DNA of 64,000 bases from Graphiopsis chlorocephala (lineage: Eukaryota > Ascomycota > Dothideomycetes > Cladosporiales > Cladosporiaceae): contig JAIZZJ010000003.1 in assembly GCA_022828445.1 (NCBI GenBank), positions 682,001 to 746,000 of the forward strand, read 5' to 3'. Of this stretch, positions 21,692 to 32,600 are shown piece by piece; the first letter of the stretch is position 1, and each line of letters begins with the position of its first letter. The notes beneath the pieces are model-generated. The model had not been told where the DNA came from. It saw nothing but the letters and a program-made list of their open reading frames with translations, and made no database searches. The translations under genes and the position numbers were made by a program.

Positions 21692-24001
21692 ATGGCGGGC
21701 ATGTTTAGCAAAGTCAAGGCGCCATTCGGCTTTGGCTCACGCGATGAAGCACAAGACACCCAGGAAAAGGCGGAACAAGGCGCCTCTCTAACGACCGTTC
21801 TGCCAACCGACGAGGATCGCGCCGCTCTGACGCTTCTCGTAGCGGATTGCTCAGAGTTGATGCGCAAAAACATCCTCGACACCTTCGACGCCAGTCAGAC
21901 TGGACAGCAATATGAAACCTTGACGAACATGGCGCCAGTAACTGGTGACGAGGCGATCAACAACCCCGATATTGACCCTGGAACTGTGGACGTGAATGCT
22001 ATGGACAAGGCGAAGAAGGAGCTTGAGACGCGAGAGAAAGAAGTGAACAGCGCCAAGATGCAAGAATTAAAAAAAGCGGCTCTGGCATACTTTGACGACT
22101 GGAGGGACCATGTAATCTTGCGGGTTGGCGAAGTTGTCAACTCAAAGGAGAAAGCCGAAGAACAGAAAGAGACATCACACCCCAAGACCCAGAGATCTGG
22201 ACCAGCGAGCTCAAGGAAACCTGTCGCCAGCTCTGCCTCTCAGCTGGACAAGAATGTGGAAGAAGCACTGGCGAGGCTGTATCCGCCTGTCGACAACACC
22301 CTTAAAACGCTACCTCGTGAGAAACGAGCCTTGATTCTCAATTCGATGCTACTGCTACTGCTGAGTCTCGAACACTATCACGCTCACTCGAGAACACTCC
22401 TGCTATACCTCACATCAAGTCTGGGTCTCCCTACCAGCGTTCTCGCGGAAGACGAGAGCAAAGTTGCCCGCGGATTACTCGCAGCTGCTGAAACTATGCG
22501 AGCCGACGAAGAGACTAAGAAGCGACAAGAAGAAGGCTCCGACATACGGAAGTGGAAAGTCGGGCTTGCAACAGTGGGAGGCGCTGTGCTGATCGGAGTT
22601 ACCGGCGGCCTTGCAGCTCCACTGCTCGCAGCAGGATTGGGCACTGTCATGGGCGGTCTTGGTCTGGGAGCTACTGCCGGTGCGGCATATCTGGGCACAC
22701 TCGCGGGCAGCTCTGTCATCGTGGGAGGCTTGTTTGGCGCTTATGGTGGCCGCATGACCGGCAAGATGATGGACCAGTACGCCCGCGAGATTGAAGACTT
22801 CGCCTTCATCCCAATCAACACATATCACAAGCCTCGCAAGATCGAGAAAGAATATCGGAGATTGCGAGTCGCGATTGGAATCAGTGGCTGGTTGACGGAG
22901 AAGGATGAAGTTGTCGAGCCATGGAGAGTCATCGGGATTGGCATGGAGGGCTTCGCTCTCCGCTTCGAGCTCGAGGCGCTCATGAACATTGGTAATTCCC
23001 TTACGAGCATGATTAAGTCAGCCGCATGGGGTGTGGCCAAGAGCGAGATCATCAAGCGAACAGTTTTTGCAAGTCTCTCTGCTGGGCTATGGCCACTGGC
23101 TCTACTGAAAGTATCGAGGGTTATCGACAATCCTTGGAGCGTGGCGAGCTCGCGCGCCTCGAAAGCTGGAGAGGTCCTGGCTGATGCTCTGATCAACAAG
23201 GCGCAAGGCGAGCGTCCCGTCACTCTGATCGGTTATAGTCTAGGCGCCAGAGTGATCTACACTTGTCTGCAGAAGCTCGCTGAGCGCAAAGCCTTTGGCT
23301 TGGTGGAGAGCGTCGTTCTTATCGGCGCGCCTGCACCGTCGACGAGTGCTGAGTGGCGAGCAATCCGCTCTGTTGTTTCTGGACGCGTTATTAATGTTTA
23401 CAGCACGAACGACTACATCCTCGCCTTCTTGTACAGAAGCAGCAGTATCCAGTACGGTGTCGCTGGCCTGCAAGCAATTGCAGGTGTCCATGGCGTTGAG
23501 AACGTGGATGTCTCTGACCTAGTCACTGGACACACCAGCTACCGTTTCCTGACGGGTACAGTCCTACAAAAGGTCGGATTCGAGGACGTGGATCAGGACG
23601 AGCTGGAGCGTGAGATCAAGGCCCTCAAAGTAGAGGAGGCGAAAGAAGAGCAAGCCAGGCAGACATCCGAACAGAAAGAAGAAAGACAGAAAGATGCCGG
23701 CAGCTCTTCTAACAAGAAGCCGTCTGAGAAAGACGTTTCCGAAGAACATGTCAAGGACCTCGAGAAGGAGATCGAACAGAAGAACGAACAGTCTTACTTG
23801 ACCTGGGCCGGTTCCAAAGTGACTCAGGCAGGCAACAAGGCGAAAGCACAATGGACATCAACCATTCCCAGTGTCGGCGGAAAATCCAGCAATGCAGCTT
23901 CAGACGCCAGCAAAGTGTCATCACCTGGTGGCCGGGATACCTACAAAGATATGAAAGCGAGAAGCGATGCCAGACAGGCAGCAGTGTATGAGGGCACGTA
24001 G
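21692..24001 (+). CDS. DUF726/TMCO4-type membrane alpha/beta-hydrolase
   Basis: Single exon, 769 residues from the first in-frame ATG (MAGMFSKVKAPFGFGSRDE). A helical N-terminal region is followed by a Gly/Ala-rich hydrophobic block of about 75 residues (VGGAVLIGVTGGLAAPLLAA and on), likely two or more membrane helices. A hydrolase domain follows with nucleophile elbow LIGYSLGARV (Ser at about residue 516), a candidate acid in STNDYIL and a candidate His in LVTGHTSY. The C-terminal 150 residues are charged and coiled-coil-like. This layout is that of TMCO4/DUF726 proteins, including yeast Mil1 (YFL034W), which binds clathrin-adaptor components. Substrate is unknown. Confidence 0.88.
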   Translation: MAGMFSKVKAPFGFGSRDEAQDTQEKAEQGASLTTVLPTDEDRAALTLLVADCSELMRKNILDTFDASQTGQQYETLTNMAPVTGDEAINNPDIDPGTVDVNAMDKAKKELETREKEVNSAKMQELKKAALAYFDDWRDHVILRVGEVVNSKEKAEEQKETSHPKTQRSGPASSRKPVASSASQLDKNVEEALARLYPPVDNTLKTLPREKRALILNSMLLLLLSLEHYHAHSRTLLLYLTSSLGLPTSVLAEDESKVARGLLAAAETMRADEETKKRQEEGSDIRKWKVGLATVGGAVLIGVTGGLAAPLLAAGLGTVMGGLGLGATAGAAYLGTLAGSSVIVGGLFGAYGGRMTGKMMDQYAREIEDFAFIPINTYHKPRKIEKEYRRLRVAIGISGWLTEKDEVVEPWRVIGIGMEGFALRFELEALMNIGNSLTSMIKSAAWGVAKSEIIKRTVFASLSAGLWPLALLKVSRVIDNPWSVASSRASKAGEVLADALINKAQGERPVTLIGYSLGARVIYTCLQKLAERKAFGLVESVVLIGAPAPSTSAEWRAIRSVVSGRVINVYSTNDYILAFLYRSSSIQYGVAGLQAIAGVHGVENVDVSDLVTGHTSYRFLTGTVLQKVGFEDVDQDELEREIKALKVEEAKEEQARQTSEQKEERQKDAGSSSNKKPSEKDVSEEHVKDLEKEIEQKNEQSYLTWAGSKVTQAGNKAKAQWTSTIPSVGGKSSNAASDASKVSSPGGRDTYKDMKARSDARQAAVYEGT

Positions 24002-27000
24002 CGATAATGAGAAACATGGCAACACAATGAACGAAAAGGTCAGCCACAAGGCTTGTCACAATAATCACACCTTCGATAGCTCACAGTATACGAACTGGTG
24101 CTTTCCATGCCCTTGGGAGCTTGTCAACGCAACACTGACATTAACGTGTAACTCAGTCGGCGTATCGACTGCGATCCCAGCGTCGGGTATGGCAGCAAGT
24201 TTCCCTCCTTCCCTATGTTGCCAATGCCGACCAAAACTAGCGGCCAGCCCTACGGATGTACGGCAGGATCAACAAGGGCGGGTTGCAGCAACTGCAGTAT
24301 TCTGCTTCGTGCGCCCAGCGCCGAGGCGGAATTGCGGCAGAAGTGGAAATCATTATTGAGTAAGTAGTGTTCAAACGTCTCGTAACATGAATCATGCAAT
24401 CGAGAGAATTACTAGGAGGTAGGGAGGTAGGCAGTAACCTTTCGACCGTTGGAGTCCCCTCCACACTCATCAGAGATGGCACGCGATCAAAATACAAACC
24501 CAGCGTTACTCTTCTTCCCGGTCTCGCCAGTGGGGAGAATTGGGGTGAGAACATCTGGCACCGTTTTGAGCCGGACCCACGCGCCATTAAAGAGTAGCGT
24601 CCAACGACGTGAAACCGGGATGCCGTCCACCCGGTGGATGCCACCAGTTCTCAAGCCACTTGCGTCCGTGAAGAGTGGGAGGAACGAATTTCGGGATTTC
24701 GTCCTACGCTTACACACATCTTAGTAACTAAATGTGTTTGCACAGTGTTTTGGGCTCGCTATGTTTTGTTAGCTGTCACAGGCGTCCACCAGTAGGTCAG
24801 CCGTTGAATCTGATCCATAGAATCGACGTCAAAAGCCCTTGGCTCGCTTGCCTCGACACGGTCTCGACAATTCTTGCTATCGTGACCACGTTGACTTTCC
24901 TACATCACAACTGACAACAGGCGTCCTAGGGTTGAAATGCGAAGCACTAGGTTTACATATGATGTCAGTAGACTTTCGACCTCGACGCGAACACCGACTG
25001 GTGCCCAGGTGTGTATAAGGCCGATCACCCGTAGCATGATCGCGATGCAGGATGATACTTTCATGAAACCTCAGAGAGGCTGAACCATAGGCACTTTATT
25101 CAAAATTGGCGCGCCGCGTCGGAAGAAGTTGCCTTGGTATCAGAAATTGAATTGCCGTTCCCGTCGATCTTTCATGTCTCACAGGGCGCGACTGACGTAC
25201 TATGGAGATCTGTTTACTGCTTCCTAGTAATTTACGTGAACTCACGCAAAGTGGTTGCGCCTGTGACCATGCTTTGGTTGTCGATGCTCCCTGGTATGCA
25301 TATGCTCTTTTCTATGCAGGCTGGCATGAAGTGCAGGATTTTTGGATAATCATTGTGCTAAGACGGAGAATGATGGTGAGGATTGGCGACGGTGAGTTAG
25401 CTTGACTTGGCGGTGGTGAGATATTTAAAGTTTGCACTGCTCATATGTGAGCGAGTACCAGCGTGACAGGGCAGATCATGGTGTGGAGACAAGACCTGCT
25501 CGTCCATGGTTTGCCATGACAGATACAACACAGCATGGCCATCAGGGCGGCAGGTATTGCGTGACACTGTTATGGGTCCTGGAGATGACCTGGGGTGAAC
25601 CATCGATTGCTTCAAAAGGAGAAGGGAGGGGGTAGTGGGGTCAGAGGTGCGCTCGGTGCGTTCCAGTCCAAGACTTCACGCTGATCGTTTGCCGTCTCCG
25701 TGGACGTATTCTAAGGTAAGGACTGGCTATCGAACGCAAACGCACCTCGGTTCGGTACTTTTACTTGCGGGAGGATCAATGAGCATAGCCGGACCAGATC
25801 AAACTAATCTGGCGGCGGTCACTTCGGTTATAGGGCTGTGAATTGAATGACAATCATCTCGAGATTGGTGCTGTCACAAGGCTGTGATAGTACTACTATG
25901 CGTAAGGCCAGAAGGCGTTCGGTCGCACGACAGGCCTTGGCCGCGCTGGGCGTTGGCGTTCTTCGGGCATACAACAGAAGGGCGTGATGTGGAGGATGCG
26001 GATGGGCATCATGTTATCACAGAAAGCTAATGTGACCGAGAGATCGATGTCACGATTACCTTTGGCTTGACACGGAATGCTCTTGCTGTAACGTGCAGTA
26101 TAAGCAGACCGCATGGATGGTTTTGAATTCCGCCCTGCTTCAAGCCAACGCCGTGCCCAGCAGCCCAGACCGTAGAGCTCTCGCCACGGTCAAGCCGTCT
26201 CCAGATACGACAAGAGCCTGAGTGGGATGAGAACCTTGATGCCGCTATATCCGCGCCAGGCGTTGCGCAATATTGCTATATACGTTGGTGCGTAGGAGGA
26301 CAGGGCGCGGCGGCAAGGCTTGACATGTGCAAATAATGGGGAAGAGGCTCGAGCAGGGACAGCTGAGCAAGCAGAAAAAAATCGCCGCGCGGTTGGCAAC
26401 GGGAATATATGTTTCAGGAAATGTTGCCTTGCAGCTCAGCCAAGAATCAAGAGGATGGGATGTAACGATGTACGTGTGCCTTAGTCACAGCGCACGCCGA
26501 GAAGAGGGCCAGAGGGTGCCGCGCACTGGGTGCTACATGGCAGCTTGGAGACGATGCAGGGCTGGCTGGAGTGGATGATACAACGGATAGGCAGCGTGGC
26601 GCCAGGGCAGATAAGAGATGGCATTATTGTGGTGCTAGAGTGCTAAGTGCTGAGACGCGCGCACAGGACCAGGCACAGGCTTGGAGACGAGCGAGTGTGG
26701 CGGCGGCGGAGTAGTTCAGAGTTGCGAGGGGTCCTCTCGCGGAGCTCTCACAGCAAAGTCAAACATAAGTTACTGCCAGATAGCCTCGAGGCAGCCTACG
26801 AGCCTACAGTACCGAGAGTACTAGACAGACAGGCTGGCGCTGGAGGCTCTTGCTAGGGCTTCTTGTCCGCCCGCCCAGGCCGTGAGCCCGGCTTGCGTCT
26901 TGACTGGCTCGCTCGCTCGCCGGCTTGTCCTTGCAGGAAGCGCGCTCCTGCGATCAACACCGCCCACCACGACGCCGTAGGGCTGTGATCCATCATCTCT

Positions 27001-27438
27001 CCCATCCGCATCGCCATGAAAACCATCGTCTCCGCTGCCTCTGTCCGCCGCGCCCTTCCGAGCGGAGCGCAGACGGTATCGCCAGCATCATGCTGAGCAA
27101 CGAGCACGCTCCAAGCTCCAATAAAACGTAAGGCCAAGGGCAACAGATGTGCCAGTTGCTTGGCAGCTTGGACGATTAACTTGGCGTCCGAGCAATGTAG
27201 TTGCTCGCCCAGCATCGGCGGAGCGCAAAGAGGAGGGCGGCCATGGCATCCACCTGACACCGCGCAGAATACATAGGCGCCTCCTCTCCTCCGCCGACGA
27301 CCTGTCACCACCGCCCTGTCGCCTGCGTACCACTTCGCTCCCTGCAACTACCCCAGTACTACCCCCCGCCCTGTACTGCCGCTGGCCCATGACGATTGCG
27401 AGCTCCTCGCCTGCACCCATCACACTGGCTCGGCCTTC
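24002..27438. other. 3.4 kb gene-poor region
   Basis: No supported gene, tRNA, transposon or clear repeat was found. Open frames on both strands are short, mostly without matching starts, and lack recognisable domains. Part of the right end (about 26600-27400) is GC-rich and may be the promoter and leader of the membrane-protein gene that starts at 27439. Hidden multi-exon genes cannot be excluded by eye. Confidence 0.45.
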
Positions 27439-28383
27439 ATGACAATGTCTGGTTCTGCGTCTCCAAAGGCGCCTTCCGACACCACCTACACTCGACCTGC
27501 CTTGGTTGATCCCTTCGCCAGCCCGGCGTCGCAAGCAATCAATACACCCAGGCTTCCGGAACCTTGTGTACAGCTTCAACCCCGGACTTCCACGGGACCC
27601 ACAACCAGCGACGAGGCACTCGCGAATACGGGCCTGCAAAACACAGCGTATATCGAAACAGGCCACAAGAGCGCTTCTATGTCCTCTGGCGGGACCACAA
27701 TGTCTTCTTTCGACCTCGAGAAAGGCGTGTCCGGATCGAAAGCCAAGCAAAATCGCCGTAGCAAACGAGATAGTGCCCGCGATCCCGAGAAGGTCTTCTA
27801 CAACGCCCAGACACCTCCACGATCACACCGTTCTGCTCGCCACTCGCGACGTCAGTCTAGAGACGACGTGGAGAGCGTGATGTACTCGGATGCCGACTCT
27901 GAAATCGACGCTGGGCTTGCATTGCAAGAAGCCAAGGCAATGAAGATACTATTCTTCTTGTCTGGACCCGTGATCGCACTATCATTCCTCAATCTCTTCT
28001 GGACTTTGATCTCGCTCATCATTACCATTCTTTCGCAACCTGTGCGTCTATGCGCACGACGAATCACCTTCGGACAGCAGCTCGCCTCTCTACTCGGTCC
28101 TGCCCTCAACCTTCAACTCAAGTCAATCTATACCCCACTCCCACCTCACGCCAACGAAGACGGTGTCTTCCACCCCGGAATGCTGGTCTTTGTTCACCTT
28201 GTCAGCCCAATCCTCAGCATTGGCGTCGCAATCGCCGCTTGGGTTGTGGCGGCTTATTGGCTCATGGCTGGCATCGTCGGCGACCCTGCAGGCATGGACA
28301 AACGTGACGATGGCAGAGAGACAGTTCTCGGTTTACGCCGCTGGTGGGAGAACTTGATGCTGAAGGGTATCAACCTCGACTGA
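27439..28383 (+). CDS. Uncharacterised fungal membrane protein (314 aa)
   Basis: Single exon beginning MTMSGSASPKAPSDTTYTR. Residues 1-160 are Ser/Thr/Pro/Arg-rich and probably disordered and cytosolic. From about residue 172 there is a long hydrophobic stretch (ILFFLSGPVIALSFLNLFWT and on), then a cationic loop, and from about 248 a second hydrophobic region long enough for two helices (MLVFVHLVSPILSIGVAIAA and on). A short charged tail ends in GINLD. There is no signal peptide. I do not recognise a named family. The balanced composition, a sensible ATG context and clear membrane segments make it a likely real gene. Confidence 0.75.
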   Translation: MTMSGSASPKAPSDTTYTRPALVDPFASPASQAINTPRLPEPCVQLQPRTSTGPTTSDEALANTGLQNTAYIETGHKSASMSSGGTTMSSFDLEKGVSGSKAKQNRRSKRDSARDPEKVFYNAQTPPRSHRSARHSRRQSRDDVESVMYSDADSEIDAGLALQEAKAMKILFFLSGPVIALSFLNLFWTLISLIITILSQPVRLCARRITFGQQLASLLGPALNLQLKSIYTPLPPHANEDGVFHPGMLVFVHLVSPILSIGVAIAAWVVAAYWLMAGIVGDPAGMDKRDDGRETVLGLRRWWENLMLKGINLD

Positions 28384-29657
28384 AAGCTTCAACACTTCAT
28401 GAATGCGACTTTTTGGCGACGGCGTTTACTTTTTTACGGCTTTCAGGATGATCGCCAATGATACCACGGGTGTCTTATCTGTGAGACAAACGTTTGTGCT
28501 CTTTGGGACTTTTTATGTGAACAAGATACCTCTTTTGTGCCGCTTCGGGCATTCTGCAATGTTGGAAAACTGGAACTAGCAATATTAGCGAAGGCGTTTC
28601 GAGGAGTTGTCTCTAGAAGACTGGTCAGATAATATTTTCAGGCCTTTTCAGCGCCGGCCTTGTTTTACAGGAAGGAAGACAAATCGATCTTTTTTCCTTT
28701 ACCTATCAATTGCTGCTCACCTTGTCATCACATTCACCTTCATGATCGTTGCAGACACTCCAAACTCAAAGCTCTAGCGTGAGTTTAACCCTGCCTCCGA
28801 CTTCGCGCCACCAAACCCACCAGGCAAGTCAAGTCAGATAGAGTTTCAGGTCTCGCCTGTTTGCTGTTTGCTCTTGCGCCTCGCCAAGAATCTTGGGAAT
28901 CAATCATGATTTCTTGTTAGTACTTGTACACGCACTCCGCCTCATTTGCCGCCGAAAGTTCGATGAGAGCGATCTCGTCTGCCAAGAAATTTATTGTCAT
29001 TGGGCTTGCGGCATTTACGAATGATGTCCTTACCATGCGTCTGTTGATGAGAGTCGTGAACAACAGAGCCAAGACCAAGAGTGGCGCAGATTCTTGGGCT
29101 TTGAGGATGGATCTTGGAATGATGTGTGAGGAAGCGGTGATCTGAGATGTAGTGTGATGACGATTTGGGTGGGTAGGTTTTCGTGCAGCTCGTGTATCGG
29201 AGTCTTTGGTTGTATATCGATTTTATGGATGGTGCTAACAGGTACTACCGCGCATGTGCGTGAGTCGAGACCCGCTGTGATCAATGTCAGGACGCTGTGA
29301 GGGTGTGTTCGACTTGCTCGGACTCATTGTAATATACGTCGAGTCTGGATATGAATATACACACACCTGGACATTTGGGAACGCCTGGATCCGTTCGTAT
29401 TCACTCATGATGTGTCCTGAAGTGAACAAAACATCAAATCGATCAGTCCAGTTTGCATTTGCCCCAATACCCTGACCCTAACTAGAAGGCGTCACGCTTG
29501 GTGCGGAACGTGTCCCGTACTGCTGCCACTACTCCACGTTCAGTACAAGCAAGACCCCGAATGAGGAAACCGAGTAAATACCCAGGAACTTGTGTTACGG
29601 CAAAACATCCAGCACAACAATGAACGAGTGGACTGACGCGACTCTGGACGATTGACG
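28384..29657. other. Intergenic region upstream of dynactin; possible small spliced gene
   Basis: Mostly 3' flank of the membrane-protein gene and promoter of the dynactin gene. On the minus strand, 29034-29141 and 28904-28978 can be joined through a 55-bp GTAAGG...CAG intron into a short frame with one hydrophobic helix (LLVLALLFTTLINRR). No first exon could be placed, so it is not called as a gene. Confidence 0.35.
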
Positions 29658-32600
29658 ATGGACGTGGCCGACCTTGCAGTTGGCCAAATAATTGCCCTCA
29701 ACGATGATCGCATTGCCATCATCCGACATGTTGGCCCAGTACATTTCCAAGCCGGCGACTGGGTTGGCATCGAGCTGGAAGAACCAACTGGAAAGAACGA
29801 TGGCTCAGTAAAAGGAGAGCGATACTTCGAATGCGAGCAAGATTATGGCATGTTTCTGCGCGCCGCCGGCGTCAAGCAAATATTGGAACAACCAGAACAA
29901 CCACCACCACCGCCTCCTCAAGCCAAAGCAAAACCGACGAATACACCTGCTGCAGCGGCAGCTCCGAGATCGCGTCCCTCAAGTCTACACGTAGGAGTCA
30001 ATGGGCTTAAGAAGCAGGAGGTTGCGCCTGGCAGGCGAGGGAGTGCGGTGATTGGTACATCGAGTCCGACTCCAGCCGCCAGGGCTGCTTTGAGTGGTTT
30101 GAGGAGTCCGACTAAGAGTCCGACCAAGCAACTCGGCAGTACTGGTGTTTCGAGTACGTCAACTTCAAGGACAAACACGCCGCCTACTACGGCGAGACGG
30201 CCGGCAGCAGCCACTGGACCCACCGCGGCCCCGAGATCGAGGCAGAGTATAGGTTCACAAAGCACGGTGGCTTCCAAGAGGACTTCAATGGGGCCTCCTC
30301 CTCCTACAACCACAAGTTCGAGGCCGTCGAAGCCCTCACTAGCTCCACCTACAAGCACAAGAACGTCTGCGAGTCGTGCTCCTCCAGGCAGAACGCCAGC
30401 TACTCGTCCAGCTGCATCTGTACGCCCTATCCCTGGCCGACGTGAACCTGAGAAACGCCCAAGCCAAGCAGAAAGTGACGTGTCAGCCCACCGAGACCTC
30501 CTCTCACCTCGAGAAAGTAATGTCTCCTCATCGCTCAGCCAGCCTGATACCGGAAACGACGAGATACAAGATGGAGAAGAGGACCAAGTCAAGAACAATT
30601 TCGCACCGCCGCCTCCACCGCCCATACCTCTCGACGATGCGCCGAGGCAAACCTCGGCCCGCCGCACATCATCGCCACCTGCATCTCTACACTCACAGCG
30701 TACGGTACGCAGCTCCGCCCAATCTGCAAGACAAATCGAAGAGCTCGAAGCCAAGATCAGACAACTCGAGCGAAAGAGGCAGGAAGATCGGGACCTCAAA
30801 AAAGCTTTGGACAAGGCAGAGGAAGATCGCAACAAGTATCAGGGCATCATCGAGAAGCTGCAGAAAAAGTACCAACCACAGCAGCAGGAGCTTGCAGATC
30901 TGAAGAAGCAATTGAGCGAAGCGGAGAGCAAAAGCCAAAGTGTGGAAGAGTTGCAGATCGAACATGATAGCATCATGGAGATGGCATTGTTGGACAAGGA
31001 GATGGCGGAGGAAATGGCTGAAAGTCTCAAAGCCGAGCTTGATGCTTTGCGGGCACACCAGGAAGAGCTTGAACTTGAAGTAGAGCTTCTACGGGAAGAG
31101 AACACTGAGTTTAGCAAAGAGATGAGTCCCGAAGAACGCACAAGTGCTGGTTGGTTGCAAATGGAGAAGGAGAACGAACGTCTCCGGGATGCACTTCTTC
31201 GACTTCGCGATCTGACAAGAGACCGTGAAGACGATCTCAAGGAGCAGGTTCAAGAGCTCGAAGCGCAAGTCAAAGACTTTGAGGCCTTCAGCAAGCAGTT
31301 CGAAGACGCAAAGGAGAAACTACTATCGAGCGAGGCGACGGCAGATGATCTTCGCCAACAGCTAGAGGCTGCTCTGGGCGCAGAAGAAATGATCGAAGAG
31401 CTTACGGAACGTAACATGAGCATGCAGGAGAAGCTGGACGACCTTCGTGTTACCATCGAGGACCTCGAAAACCTCAGAGAGCTGAACGATGAACTTGAGA
31501 TTAACCACGTCGAAGCCGAGAAGCAGCTGGCGGACGAGATCGACTTTAAAGACAGCTTGCTCTTCGATCGGGAAAGAACAGCCAAACAACAGCAAGAGGC
31601 GCTTGACGATGCCGATTATACGATCAATCGATTCCGCGAACTCGTGACACAATTACAAAGCGACCTGCAGGACATGCAAGCTTCGAAGCAGATCTCGGAT
31701 ACCGAAGCGGCCGACCTTTCTACTAAATCCCGTGCTATGTTGGACTTGAATTTAAAACTCCAATCAAGCGCAGCAAAGACCCAAGTCAAGACTATCGATC
31801 TGGAACTGCGTCGACTAGATGCACAAGAAGCGTCGGAGCACCTAGGCATCGTGCAGCTGTTTCTGCCCGACGCATTTCAGGCCGAAAGAGACAGTGTGCT
31901 CGCTCTTTTGCGCTTCAAGCGTATTGCTTTCAAGGCAAATCTTGTTCAGGGTTTCGTTCGAGAACGCATCTCATCCTTTGGCACACGAGGCTTGGACGAA
32001 GACGTTTTCGCAGCTTGTGATGTGATGGACAAGCTCACATGGGTCTCGGCAATGGCAGACCGCTTTGTGAACGCTGTGTATACTTGCAGCGTGGATGAAT
32101 TTGCAAGCTACGAGGGTTCGCTATACGAGCTGGAGCCTGTGGAGAGAGCATTGAATAGCTACATCGATGCGCTCAGACGAGACGACTTGAAGGAAAAGGA
32201 GATGGCGGACGAGCTACAAAGATCTGTCGCAGTCATGGCTCATCTCGCGAGTCTACACGTCAAGGAGAACGACCTACCTGGCCACGCTGTTGACCTGCTC
32301 ATGCGGACTCAATGTTTGCAAAGCCAACTGGAGAGCACCGCATCTGCCCTCGGCGTCACGAAGACTCTAGTAGAGAACAAGCTACGCGTGGGCCAAACCA
32401 ATGACAACGAGGAAGAGAGCGACGAAGACGATGAGAGCATGTCGGATGCCAAGCAGATTATCGGCCGCGCCGAGTCTCTTATTTCTCAAGCACGAAGCGC
32501 CAAAGTCACGGCTGGCAAGACTCATCGCGCCTTGTCCGACCTACAGGCACGGTCCTTGACTCTAGACACGTCTTGTGCCGATGCGTTCGAAGGCGCCGAG

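Noticed and set aside
24449..24724. Open frames on both strands at one place
   Set aside because: Considered as a gene remnant, but neither strand gives a recognisable motif or splice pattern.
26853..27347. 164-codon minus-strand open frame in GC-rich DNA
   Set aside because: Composition follows local GC richness (Arg/Gly/Ala) and no domain is visible; such frames are common in GC-rich DNA.
29918..30835. 305-codon minus-strand frame inside the dynactin gene
   Set aside because: It is the antisense shadow of the Ser/Thr/Pro-rich part of dynactin; codon bias of that stretch suppresses antisense stops.
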